In this document: positions 14,041-21,636 of the stretch, in pieces
How positions within the stretch are numbered: position 1 is the first letter of the stretch
How the letters are laid out: every line of letters begins with the position of its first letter
Position numbers and translations under genes: made by a program
Assembly (NCBI GenBank): GCA_022561355.1
Contig: JADFRJ010000007.1
Span: 1-22,740 of the forward strand
DNA from: Chloroflexota bacterium
GTDB taxonomy: Bacteria > Chloroflexota > Dehalococcoidia > DSTF01 > RBG-16-68-14
Length of the DNA: 22,740 nucleotides
Direction: 5' to 3'
Notes under the pieces: generated by a model
The model's input: the letters and a program-made list of their open reading frames with translations, nothing else
Databases searched by the model: none
What the model was told of the DNA's origin: nothing

Positions 14041-14117
14041 TGGCGACCGCGAGCGGATTCGAACCGCCGATCTCCACCTTGACAGGGTGGCGTGTTAGGC
14101 CGCTACACCACGCGGCC
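14041..14117 (-). tRNA. tRNA-Asp (anticodon GTC)
   Basis: The acceptor GGCCGCG pairs with CGCGGTC (one G-U). The D arm is GTGT/ACAC, the anticodon stem CCACC/GGTGG encloses loop CTGTCAA (anticodon GTC), and the T arm is GGCGG TTCGAAT CCGCT with one mismatch or wobble at its end. The discriminator G and CCA are encoded. Length is 77 nt. Confidence 0.95.
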
Positions 14118-14148
14118 GCGTGATGTTGCCGGGCGAACCGGCGGAGAA

Positions 14149-14176
14149 AGTATATCACGTTTCCTGGTTCGGCCAA
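14149..14176 (-). promoter_or_regulatory. Promoter of tRNA-Asp
   Basis: Minus strand: TTGGCC, 16 nt, TATACT, placing the start of transcription about 25 nt before the mature tRNA. It is back to back with the TATGAT box (14183-14188) of the nitroreductase gene. Confidence 0.5.
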
Positions 14177-14196
14177 TTCCGCTATGATGCCGCACC

Positions 14197-14886
14197 GTGA
14201 GTGACACACCATCCATCTCACTGTTCGAAGCGATCTATAGCACGAGGGCGCTGCGGCGGCTCAAGCCGGACCCCGTGCCGGAGGATGTCCTCTTCCAGCT
14301 GCTTGACGCCGCAATCCGCGCCCCGTCAGGGCAGAACGCGCAGGACTGGCGCTTCATCTTGGTGACTGACAGGGACCTCATGGCGAAGCTGGGCGCGTGG
14401 GCGAAAGACGGTTGGTCCCGATACCAGCCCGATCTCGCGGAGCATCCCGAAAAGATGGACGCGATGACAAGGACGCGGCGCTTGTCGCTGCGCTCGGTGG
14501 AATACCTAGCCGAGCACCTGCATGAAGCGCCCGCCGTGATCGTCTTCTGTGGCCGCAAGGGACGGCACTCCAGCCCGGGAGGTAGTACCTTCCCCGCAGT
14601 CCAGAACCTGCTGCTAGCAGCGCGGGCGCTCGGGCTGGGCGCATCCATCTTCAACCTGCCGCTCACGCACGCGCCGGAGTTAATCGAGACGTTGGGCATC
14701 CCCGACGACAACCAGGTCTACTGCCTGGTTCCGGTCGGCTACCCGCTCGACAAGACCGGGCCGGTCAAACGAAAGCCCGTCTCGAAGGTGGCGTTCCGGA
14801 ATCGCTGGGGCGAGACGTGGGAGTACGCCGACGAGCAACCAGAGACAGGATTCCAAGAGAAGTGGCTAGGTAGAGGGAGTAGCTGA
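14197..14886 (+). CDS. Nitroreductase family FMN oxidoreductase
   Basis: A 229-residue NAD(P)H-dependent flavin reductase of the nitroreductase superfamily; substrate unknown. The N-terminus has the family signature FEAIYSTRALRRLKPDPVPE followed by LLDAAIRAPSGQNAQDWRFI, in which the R-A-P-S-G-x-N-x-Q-x-W segment contacts FMN. FPAVQNLLLAARALGLGASI (about 133-152) is the second conserved block, and VPVGYPLDKTGPVKRKP the C-terminal one. The start is GTG at 14197. A TATGAT box lies only 8 nt ahead and there is no Shine-Dalgarno site, so the transcript is probably leaderless. Its TGA overlaps the ATG of the following SDR gene (TGATG), so the two are co-translated and may act on one substrate. Confidence 0.9.
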   Translation: MSDTPSISLFEAIYSTRALRRLKPDPVPEDVLFQLLDAAIRAPSGQNAQDWRFILVTDRDLMAKLGAWAKDGWSRYQPDLAEHPEKMDAMTRTRRLSLRSVEYLAEHLHEAPAVIVFCGRKGRHSSPGGSTFPAVQNLLLAARALGLGASIFNLPLTHAPELIETLGIPDDNQVYCLVPVGYPLDKTGPVKRKPVSKVAFRNRWGETWEYADEQPETGFQEKWLGRGSS

Positions 14887-15638
14887 TGGACCCGAAAGGA
14901 AAGGTAGCCGTCATCTCAGGAGGAGCGTCCGGCATCGGCCTCGCGACCGCAAAGCTGCTGGCGTCGAACGGCGCGAGCGTCGTGATCGCCGACCTGCAGA
15001 CCGCAGCCGGCGCTGACGCGGTCGCTGAGATCGAGGCGGCCCACGGCAAGGCGCACTTCGTCGAGACGGACGTCCTCGAAAAAGAGGACCTACAGCGCGT
15101 GCTGGATGAGGCCGTAAAACGATTCGGCCGTGTCGATATCGCGTACAACAACGCCGGCGTCGGCGAGGGAGGTGACTTCCTTGAGCCCGGCAACGAGACA
15201 TGGGAGCGCTGCTTCAACATCGACCTGACGGCCGTAATCCAGGCGGTTCAGCTCGAAGTCCAGCTCATGCGCAGCCAGGGCGGCGGCGGTGTGATTATCA
15301 GCACGGCCTCGATGGGAGGACTACTGCCCATGCCAACCAGCCCGATCTACGCGACGGCCAAAGCCGGCGTGATCCACTTGAGCCGCTCGCTCGGCTACCT
15401 GGCGGCGGAGGGCATTCGCGTCAACGCGATCTGCCCGACGTTCACGAACACGCCCCTCGTCCAAGCTGCCGGCGAGGCCGCGATGGAGGCGATGAAGCAA
15501 GAGGTGGGCGGTATCCTGCAGCCGGAAGACGTCGCGGCGGGCGTACTGGAGCTGATCGCTGACGACTCGCGGGCCGGGTCGGTGATGCGTGTGACGGTGC
15601 GAAAAGGACTGGACTATGCCCACGAGCCGCGTCGGTAG
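14886..15638 (+). CDS. Short-chain dehydrogenase/reductase (SDR)
   Basis: A classical 250-residue SDR. The cofactor loop is SGGASGIG (11-18). The acidic residue of VVIADLQ after beta-2 favours NAD(H). The sequence continues with NNAGVGEGGDF, STASMGG with the catalytic serine, and YATAK (Y-x-x-x-K) followed by SRSLGYLAAEGIRVNAICPT. It probably oxidises or reduces a hydroxyl/keto group; the substrate cannot be read from sequence. It overlaps the nitroreductase stop by one base and has GGGAG ahead of the ATG. It converges with serS; only 27 nt separate the two stops, with a short hairpin. Confidence 0.93.
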   Translation: MDPKGKVAVISGGASGIGLATAKLLASNGASVVIADLQTAAGADAVAEIEAAHGKAHFVETDVLEKEDLQRVLDEAVKRFGRVDIAYNNAGVGEGGDFLEPGNETWERCFNIDLTAVIQAVQLEVQLMRSQGGGGVIISTASMGGLLPMPTSPIYATAKAGVIHLSRSLGYLAAEGIRVNAICPTFTNTPLVQAAGEAAMEAMKQEVGGILQPEDVAAGVLELIADDSRAGSVMRVTVRKGLDYAHEPRR

Positions 15639-15647
15639 TGCGCTATG

Positions 15648-15667
15648 AGCCGCAGGGTCTAGCGGCT
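15648..15667. terminator. Short hairpin in the convergent SDR/serS gap
   Basis: AGCCGC-AGGGTCTA-GCGGCT is a perfect 6-bp stem overlapping the serS stop codon. The stem is short and lacks a T run, so a bidirectional terminator is only possible. Confidence 0.3.
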
Positions 15668-16931
15668 AGGAGGCTCCCAGCGCCTCGATCCCACCCAGGT
15701 ACGGTCGCAGGGCGACCGGCAGCCGCACAGTGCCATCCTCCTGCTGGTGGACCTCCAGCAGTTGCGCCAGAATCCTCGGCGTGGCGATCGCCGTGTTGTT
15801 GAGCGTGTAGAGGTAGCGTACCTTGCCGTCCTCGTCCCGGTAGCGGAGGTCGGCGCGCCGCGCCTGCCAGTCGTAGAACTCCGCGACGGAGTGCGTCTCA
15901 CGGTATTCACCCGCGCTTGGAAGCCAGCACTCGATGTCCCACGTGCGCACCTTGCCAGCGCCCATCTCGCCGGTCGAGAGGCGCACGACTCGATACGGCA
16001 GTTCGAGCGCCTGCACAAGCCCCTCCGCGTTCGCGAGTAGCGCTTCAAACCAGCGATTCGACTCGTCCTCGTCCGGTATACAGCAGACGTACTGCTCGAC
16101 CTTGTAGAACTGATGGACTCGCAGCAGGCCACGGACATCCTTGCCGGCCGCGCCCGCCTCACGGCGGAAGCACGATGAGAACCCGGCGTCTCGCACCGGC
16201 AGGTCCGATGGTGAGAGGATCTCGCCGCTTCTCAAGTAGTTGAGGCCAACCTCTGAGGTACCCGCGAGGAAGAGATCATCCTCAAGCTGATATGCCTCTT
16301 CGCGGTTGCCAGGGAAGTGGCCTGTGCCGACGAATGCCGCTTCGCGGGCCAGCGATGGCAGCGCCACCGGCGTGAAGCCCTGCTTGACCATGTAGTCGAG
16401 CGCGAAGCGCCAGAGGCTCATCTCAAGCAGCGCTAGTTCGCCACGAAGCGCGTAGCTGCGAGACCCGGCAAGATTGCCGATTGTCGGAACGGTCCAGCCG
16501 TGAAGCTCGAGCAGCTCCACGTGATCGCGCGCCTTAAAGCCGAACTCAGGCTTCTCGCCCCATGTGCGCAGCTCGACGTTCGACTCCTCGCCCGGCCCTA
16601 CCGGTTCGTCTTCGCTGGGGATGTTCGGCACGAGCAGCAGCAGATCACGCAGTTCGTCCTGCCGTTCGCGCAGGCTGGGCTCCATCTCCTTCAGCTTCGC
16701 GCCGACCTCGCGGCTCTGCTCGATCAACTTCTCCCGCTCAGACGGGCCGGCCTTGCCAGCCTGCTTCGAGAGCACGTTACGGTCATGGCGAAGCTCTTCC
16801 ACCTCGGCAAGAAGCGTTTTCACGTCAGCGTGCTTCCCGAGGACCGCATCGAGATCGAGGTCCACGTGCTTCACGTCGATCGCGTGTCTGACAGCGTCGG
16901 GATTTTGAACGATGAAGTCCATGTCCAACAT
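15666..16931 (-). CDS. serS: Seryl-tRNA synthetase
   Basis: Class II synthetase charging tRNA-Ser in the cytoplasm; 421 residues, normal length. The N-terminal coiled-coil arm (about residues 30-105, LLAEVEELRHDRNVLSKQAG and onward) binds the long variable arm of tRNA-Ser. The core has LAGTSEVGLNYL, the motif 2 region SSCFRREAGAAGKDVRGLLR followed by VHQFYKVEQ, and motif 3 as NNTAIATPRILAQLLEVHQQ before the RPYLGG ending. The NNTAIATPR form resembles Thermus-type SerRS rather than the NGSGLAxGR form of E. coli. The ATG at 16931 is preceded by TAGGATGATCCC, which offers both a weak AGGA site and a -10-like box. A second in-frame ATG lies three codons on. It is the last gene of a leftward run after the YdjM-like gene. 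Confidence 0.95.
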   Translation of the reverse strand: MLDMDFIVQNPDAVRHAIDVKHVDLDLDAVLGKHADVKTLLAEVEELRHDRNVLSKQAGKAGPSEREKLIEQSREVGAKLKEMEPSLRERQDELRDLLLLVPNIPSEDEPVGPGEESNVELRTWGEKPEFGFKARDHVELLELHGWTVPTIGNLAGSRSYALRGELALLEMSLWRFALDYMVKQGFTPVALPSLAREAAFVGTGHFPGNREEAYQLEDDLFLAGTSEVGLNYLRSGEILSPSDLPVRDAGFSSCFRREAGAAGKDVRGLLRVHQFYKVEQYVCCIPDEDESNRWFEALLANAEGLVQALELPYRVVRLSTGEMGAGKVRTWDIECWLPSAGEYRETHSVAEFYDWQARRADLRYRDEDGKVRYLYTLNNTAIATPRILAQLLEVHQQEDGTVRLPVALRPYLGGIEALGAS

Positions 16932-16987
16932 GGGATCATCCTACGGAGAACCCGCCCCAGCGTCCAGCGCGCCGCGCATGAGCGACC

Positions 16988-17503
16988 CTAGTCGAGACGG
17001 CCTTCTCGAATGAACTGCGACATCCGTTCTCGCGCCCAGGGCCGCCCGAGCAGGAAGACGAGGGCGAAGAGCACAACGGCCTCTCCGGCAATGTTCGCCG
17101 CCCGAAGCAGGATTCCGTTATGTGGCACGTCCAGCTCCACAAATGGATAGAGGAGGCTCCACGGGACGTGTGTCAGCGAATCGTAGGCGACGTGCGTGAC
17201 CGCGCCGAAGGCGATCAGGAGCGCCCGGTTATCGCCTCGAGCGGCGGCCGCGAGTCCCAGAGCGAGGAGCGCCAGCGAGAAGAGCAACGAATGGCCAGCG
17301 TGGTGACCGCCAAAGTCGGAGTCGCGCAGGATGAACCAGATCAGTGGTTTGTCGACCAGGTCCGGGAGCAGCGAGCCAAAGGCGACCGCCCGGTAGTCGA
17401 TGCGGCCCATCAGCAGACGAGACCTCAGCGCGTGGCCACGCCACGCCTTGCGAACGAGCCAGGCTGTTCCGCAGGCGGCTGCCATGTGTCCCAGTGGGTA
17501 CAT
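16988..17503 (-). CDS. YdjM-like membrane-bound metal-dependent hydrolase (DUF457-type)
   Basis: A 171-residue polytopic membrane protein resembling the YdjM/DUF457 family of predicted membrane metal-dependent hydrolases. The conserved polar motifs are MYPLGHMAAACGTAWLV at the N-terminus, GSLLPDLVDKPL (D for metal), GGHHAGHSLLF and THVAYDSLTHVPWSLLYPF, with several His and Asp in or near membrane helices. A final hydrophobic helix (about 132-150) and a basic tail follow. In other bacteria such proteins are linked to membrane lipid or DNA-damage contexts, but the reaction is not established. The start is 5 nt after the stop of the upstream gene and shares its transcript. serS follows 56 nt further. 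Confidence 0.75.
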   Translation of the reverse strand: MYPLGHMAAACGTAWLVRKAWRGHALRSRLLMGRIDYRAVAFGSLLPDLVDKPLIWFILRDSDFGGHHAGHSLLFSLALLALGLAAAARGDNRALLIAFGAVTHVAYDSLTHVPWSLLYPFVELDVPHNGILLRAANIAGEAVVLFALVFLLGRPWARERMSQFIREGRLD

Positions 17504-17508
17504 GGATC

Positions 17509-18013
17509 CTAGGAGACGTTGCCAGCCTTAGGCATGAGGACGAGCACCGGTATTTTGCGTTTCGCCCGCGGCGCGTTGGCGTCGTACCCCTCATACATCT
17601 GTGATGCGGCCTTCCAAATCTCGACGCGCTCATCTCCGTCGATCTCGCGAGCCGTGCATTCGTAGCGCTTGCCTTTGATCTCGACGACGGCCTCGGGATT
17701 CTTGCTCAGGTTGTGATACCAGCCAGGATGCTGCTGGCTACCGAAGCGGGTGCCGATGACGCCGAAACCGGCCTCCCAGTCGACGTAGAGCAGCGGAACC
17801 GTACGCTCCTTGCCGCTCTTCGCCCGTTGTCGTGAGCAGCAGGACGGGATAGGCCGACGCGAAGCTGACGCGCCCGGCAGTGAGCCGCAGCAGCGGCACA
17901 TCGACACGGTGCATCCATTTTCGAAAGAACGACGCGCCCATGCGCGACGTAACAATCGGTACCAGTACTCGTGCGTACCACGGGGCCTGCTGGCGCTTCT
18001 CTTTCTGTTCCAC
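17509..18013 (-). pseudogene. F420/deazaflavin-type nitroreductase (DDN-like), frameshifted
   Basis: Two frames together make a protein of about 168 residues in the deazaflavin-dependent nitroreductase family (split beta-barrel, F420H2 or FMN). The first frame starts at GTG 18013 (MEQKEKRQQAPWYARVLVP) and reaches YPVLLLTTTG. At about 17819-17826 the sense moves to the next phase, KSGKERTVPLLYVDWEAGFG, and continues with GTRFGSQQHPGWYHNLSKNP to the stop at 17509. The family consensus here is L-L-x-T-x-G-R-K-S-G-x-x-R-x-x-P, so only part of the Arg codon is lost: two bases missing or one extra. Function, if intact, would be reduction of a quinone or nitro compound. The lesion may be a sequence error. 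The gene is 9 nt from the upstream SDR stop and 5 nt from the downstream start, a tight operon. Confidence 0.75.
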
Positions 18014-18022
18014 ACCCCTACC

Positions 18023-18895
18023 CTACTGCTTCTTGCCCGGCAGCCCGAGCTGACGCCGCACGAGGCCATCTCTAACTCGATCGGGCGCCCATTTCACCAA
18101 CAAGCGCTGGATCTGGGCGTCTCGGCCGACCACATAGCGCGTCTTGGGCGTACGCGCCGTCAGCGCGTGCTCGGCGAACTTAGCGACTTCATCGGCCGGA
18201 ATGCCAGCAGCTTCGAACTCGACCAACGCCTTCTCGACCGCTTCCACGGTTTCGCCGTAGAGCATCATCGCTTCCTCAGGAAGGGTCTCTTTTAGCTCTT
18301 CGATGGCGGCTTTCGATTTCTCCCAGATCGGCGTCGCGATGCTGCCAGGCTCGATAATCGAGACGTGGATTCCCCATGGATAAAGTTCTTGCCGGAGCGA
18401 GTCCGTCAGCGCCTCCATCGCGAACTTAGAGGCGTTGTACGGCCCAAGGAACGGCGTCGCCATGCGGCCGCCTATGGAGCCCATATTTACGATGCGGCCA
18501 GTGGCTTTGCGGATCAGCGGCATGAACGCCTGTGTCACGGCGATCTGGCCGATCACGTTCACCTCTAGCTGGCGGCGGAGTTCGTCTACGGAGATGAACT
18601 CCAGCGGCCCTCCTACGCCAACTCCGGCATTGTTGATGAGGCCTGCCAGCCCCGACTCCCCTACCGCAGCCGTCACGGTCGCCGCTGAGGCATCGATCGT
18701 GGGCTGTTCCGTCACGTCCAGGATGATGGGCGTGAGCTTCTCGGAAGCTTTCTCTCGTAGCGCCTGGCCATCCGCCTCTTTGCGGACGCCGGCGAAGACG
18801 CGCCAGCCCAGCCGGTCCATGCGCAGCGCACACGCTTCGCCGATGCCTGTAGACGCGCCTGTGATAACGACCGTCCGTGGTCCGTGGTTTGCCAT
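18023..18895 (-). CDS. Short-chain dehydrogenase/reductase, retinol/steroid-DH-like
   Basis: A 290-residue SDR with TGASTGIG (13-20), an arginine after beta-2 (FAGVRKEADG) that favours NADP(H), LINNAGVGVGGPLE, MGSIGGRMATPF with the catalytic serine, and YNASKFAMEALTDSLRQEL as the Y-x-x-x-K block. The long C-terminal part with TPKTRYVVGRDAQ is typical of the 17-beta-hydroxysteroid/retinol dehydrogenase-like subgroup; the actual substrate is unknown. The ATG has GGGAGG 5 nt upstream. It leads the leftward run SDR / deazaflavin nitroreductase / YdjM-like / serS. An extended -10 (TGCTACAAT at 18991-18999) lies about 96 nt upstream. It is divergent from livG. Confidence 0.92.
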   Translation of the reverse strand: MANHGPRTVVITGASTGIGEACALRMDRLGWRVFAGVRKEADGQALREKASEKLTPIILDVTEQPTIDASAATVTAAVGESGLAGLINNAGVGVGGPLEFISVDELRRQLEVNVIGQIAVTQAFMPLIRKATGRIVNMGSIGGRMATPFLGPYNASKFAMEALTDSLRQELYPWGIHVSIIEPGSIATPIWEKSKAAIEELKETLPEEAMMLYGETVEAVEKALVEFEAAGIPADEVAKFAEHALTARTPKTRYVVGRDAQIQRLLVKWAPDRVRDGLVRRQLGLPGKKQ

Positions 18896-18990
18896 ATGGC
18901 CTCCCTAGCTAGTTAGCGTGTCCGGCCACGTTAGGCGAACTCCAAATCTTGCTCGCTGACTCGTGTCGCATCTGAGAAACCGGCGGGCGG

Positions 18991-18999
18991 ATTGTAGCA
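18991..18999 (-). promoter_or_regulatory. Extended -10 (TGCTACAAT) for the SDR-to-serS run
   Basis: Minus strand TGCTACAAT matches the extended -10 consensus well. It resembles the boxes of the repeated leaders (TGCTACACT) and of the kor and selenoprotein genes (TGCTATACT, TGCTATTCT), supporting a shared promoter style in this genome. Confidence 0.5.
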
Positions 19000-19040
19000 C
19001 AGCCATATCTCCCACGGTGGCTCCCTAATCTATCGCCATC

Positions 19041-19046
19041 TATACT
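19041..19046 (+). promoter_or_regulatory. -10 box (TATACT) of the liv operon
   Basis: TATACT ends 15 nt before the livG ATG. No clear -35 and no strong Shine-Dalgarno site is seen, so a very short leader is likely. Confidence 0.4.
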
Positions 19047-19061
19047 GGGGCAAGCGAGACG

Positions 19062-19841
19062 ATGCCTGCGCAGTCGCCGATCCTAGAAGTCGACCAGCTA
19101 ACGAAATCGTTTGGCGGCGTGCTCGCCGTGGACAACTGTACGCTCTCAGTGAACAGGGGCACGATCACGGGCCTAATAGGCCCGAACGGGGCCGGCAAGA
19201 CGACGCTCTTCAATCTCATCACGGGCGCGGAGAAGCCAACGTCCGGCACGATCAACTTCCAAGGCCATGGGATCGATGGCCTGCCTCCTCACAAGACGTT
19301 CCATCAGGGCATCGTACGCACGTTCCAGATTGCCAGGTCGATCAAGACGATGACTGTGTTGGAAAACCTGATGCTCATGCCGCCACACCAAAGCGGCGAA
19401 CGCATCTGGAATCCGTGGCTGTTCAACGGACGCGTCTCCCGGGAGGAGGAGCAGCACTACGAGCGAGCGATGGAGGTGCTGAACTTCGTTGAGCTAATCG
19501 GCCTGCGTGATGAGTATGCCGCCAACCTCTCTGGCGGCCAGAAGAAGCTCCTTGAGTTGGCGAGGACGCTGATGTGTGACCCAACGCTTTTGCTTCTAGA
19601 CGAACCGGGAGCGGGAGTGAATCGCGTGCTGCTGGGCAAACTTGCGGAGAAGATCGAAGCGCTTTGCTCGGACCTGGGCATCACGATCTTTCTGATCGAG
19701 CACGACATGGACCTCGTCACTCGCCTCTGCAATCCAGTGCTCGTGATGAGCGAAGGCAGCCTGCTGGCTGAAGGCACGCCTGAGGAGATCAAACGCGATG
19801 AGCGCGTGCTGGAAGCCTATCTGGGCGGGCAGTACCGGTGA
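19062..19841 (+). CDS. livG: Branched-chain amino acid-type ABC transporter ATPase LivG
   Basis: A 259-residue ATPase of a high-affinity HAAT-family ABC importer (branched-chain amino acids, amides or related compounds). Walker A is GPNGAGKTT (40-48), followed by the typical LivG HQGIVRTFQIARSIKTMTVL region. The signature LSGGQ is at 156-160, Walker B LLLLDEP at 176-182 with the LivG-specific GAGVN after it, and the switch histidine is H214 (LIEHDMDLV). It is the first gene of livG-F-H-M and overlaps livF by 4 nt (GTGA). The substrate cannot be told because no LivJ/K binding protein is visible. In E. coli the permeases precede the ATPases; here the order is reversed. Confidence 0.94.
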   Translation: MPAQSPILEVDQLTKSFGGVLAVDNCTLSVNRGTITGLIGPNGAGKTTLFNLITGAEKPTSGTINFQGHGIDGLPPHKTFHQGIVRTFQIARSIKTMTVLENLMLMPPHQSGERIWNPWLFNGRVSREEEQHYERAMEVLNFVELIGLRDEYAANLSGGQKKLLELARTLMCDPTLLLLDEPGAGVNRVLLGKLAEKIEALCSDLGITIFLIEHDMDLVTRLCNPVLVMSEGSLLAEGTPEEIKRDERVLEAYLGGQYR

Positions 19842-20548
19842 CGCTCGCGCTTGAGGCCACGGGGCTCATTGCGGGATATGGCGAAGCAGATATCCTTCAC
19901 GACGTCTCGATCAAGGTGGAGCGCGGAGAGATGGTCGCCGTCATCGGCCCGAACGGGGCGGGTAAATCGACGCTGTTGAAGGCCATCTTCGGCCTCCTTC
20001 CAGCCCGGGCTGGAGAGGTGCGGCTGGGTAGCGAGGACATCACCAACCATACGCCCGACCGAATCGTGGCGGCGGGAATGTCGTATGTCCCACAGATCGA
20101 GAACGTCTTCCCAAGCCTGAGCATCAACGAAAATCTGGAGATGGGGGCGTTCATCCGCCGCGACGGCTTGGCCGACCGCCTGGAGCACGTCTACGAGATG
20201 TTCCCTGACCTCACGGAGCGCCGCCGCCATGCGGCGGGCAAGCTGTCCGGCGGTCAGCGGCAGATGCTGGCTTTGGCGCGAGCACTGATGCTCGACCCCA
20301 CGATGCTGCTGCTCGACGAGCCTTCGGCCGGCCTCTCGCCGAAGATGGTCCACACCATTTTCGAGAAGATCCTGGAGATCAACGAGGCGGGTACGGCGGT
20401 GCTGTTAGTTGAGCAGAACGCGCGAGAAGCGCTGTCATTTTCGCGGCGCGGCTATGTGCTCGTCGCCGGTGAGAACCGGCTCGAGGGCGACGCGAAAGGC
20501 CTGATCGAGAACGAAGAGGTCGGCCGCCTCTACCTAGGCGAGTCATGA
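19838..20548 (+). CDS. livF: Branched-chain amino acid-type ABC transporter ATPase LivF
   Basis: The second ATPase (236 residues) of the same importer, pairing with LivG under the two permeases. Walker A is GPNGAGKST (37-45). The LivF family block GMSYVPQIENVFPSLSINEN follows, then the signature KLSGGQRQMLALARALM and Walker B MLLLDEPSAGLSP; the switch region is LLVEQNAREAL, with the Gln/Asn form usual in LivF instead of His. The start is GTG at 19838, overlapping the livG TGA, and the end overlaps livH by 4 nt, so translation is coupled. Confidence 0.94.
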   Translation: MTLALEATGLIAGYGEADILHDVSIKVERGEMVAVIGPNGAGKSTLLKAIFGLLPARAGEVRLGSEDITNHTPDRIVAAGMSYVPQIENVFPSLSINENLEMGAFIRRDGLADRLEHVYEMFPDLTERRRHAAGKLSGGQRQMLALARALMLDPTMLLLDEPSAGLSPKMVHTIFEKILEINEAGTAVLLVEQNAREALSFSRRGYVLVAGENRLEGDAKGLIENEEVGRLYLGES

Positions 20549-21636
20549 CGATCCTCCCCGCACAGTTGACCAGTACGCTCTCCGATGTCGCCGCCAGATA
20601 TCGCCGCAAGAGCGATGCGGTATCAACAGCGATCCTGTGGACCCTCATCACGCTCCTGTTCGGTTGGGCAGCCATCTTCGAGACTGACCTGTTGATCGCG
20701 GGCCTGATCGTTGGCAGCGTGCTTGCGCTCGGCGCGATCGGGCTAACGCTGATCTACAGCATCCTCGGCTTCGCAAACTTCGCACACGGAGACACGATGA
20801 TGTTGGGGGCCTACGTCGCGTTCTTCCTGCTCACGGGCATCGTCGTCGGCGAGAAACCCAACATCGATCTAGATGTTGGGTGGGGCCTCAACCGCTTTCC
20901 AGGAGCCACGGCAGAGCTTGCTGACCTCAGTTTCGGTTGGGGGCTGCTCGTCGCGATCGCGCTGTCGGGAATCGTGATGGCGGTCTTTTCGATTGGCCTC
21001 GACCGCGTCGTTTACCGGCCACTGCGCAAACGCGGCAGCGGGATCGTGATCTTCGCGATGGCGGCGCTTGGCGTGGCATTCTCCATTCGGGCGCTGATGC
21101 TGATCATCTGGGGACCTGACCCAAGACGGTATGTCCAGGGCATCCATCTCGCCCACCATTATCCCTTCGGCGTTGTGCTCAAGACCGACCAGATCTTTAT
21201 CTTCCTCGTCGCGCTGGGCCTGGCGGCGGTGATGTATTTCGTGCTGTTCCACAGCAAGCTCGGCAAGGCGATGCGGGCGATGGCGGACAACCCGGACTTG
21301 GCGCTGGTAAGCGGGATCAACACCGACCGCATCGTGATGTGGACGTGGGCGATTGGTGGCGGGCTGATGGCCACCGCCGGCGCGCTGCTGGCGATCCAGG
21401 CGCTGCTCAAGCCAGGCCTCGGCTTCGAGCTGATCCTGCCGCTCTTCGCGGCGACGATTCTCGGCGGCATTGGCAAGCCGCAGGGAGCATTCATCGGCGC
21501 ACTGGTGGTTGGAGTTACGCAGGAGTCTTCGATCGTGTTTGTCTCGGCCGGCTACAAGCCCGCCGTGGCCTTCGTGATCCTGATCTTCATCCTGCTCCTC
21601 CGGCCACGCGGCCTGTTTGGAACGACCTCATCATGA
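20545..21636 (+). CDS. livH: Branched-chain amino acid-type ABC transporter permease LivH
   Basis: Inner-membrane permease of the importer, 363 residues, longer than the usual 290 or so. The extra length is an N-terminal stretch of about 35 residues before the first helix and a periplasmic-loop insert (about 95-125, EKPNIDLDVGWGLNRFPGA). The family core is clear: GLTLIYSILGFANFAHGDTM (about 65-85), YRPLRKRGSG, LGKAMRAMADNPDLALVSGI (the cytoplasmic EAA-like loop that contacts the ATPases) and ATILGGIGKPQGAFIGALVV. About eight hydrophobic helices are evident. The start ATG overlaps the livF stop and the TGA overlaps the livM ATG (ATGA). Confidence 0.93.
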   Translation: MTILPAQLTSTLSDVAARYRRKSDAVSTAILWTLITLLFGWAAIFETDLLIAGLIVGSVLALGAIGLTLIYSILGFANFAHGDTMMLGAYVAFFLLTGIVVGEKPNIDLDVGWGLNRFPGATAELADLSFGWGLLVAIALSGIVMAVFSIGLDRVVYRPLRKRGSGIVIFAMAALGVAFSIRALMLIIWGPDPRRYVQGIHLAHHYPFGVVLKTDQIFIFLVALGLAAVMYFVLFHSKLGKAMRAMADNPDLALVSGINTDRIVMWTWAIGGGLMATAGALLAIQALLKPGLGFELILPLFAATILGGIGKPQGAFIGALVVGVTQESSIVFVSAGYKPAVAFVILIFILLLRPRGLFGTTSS

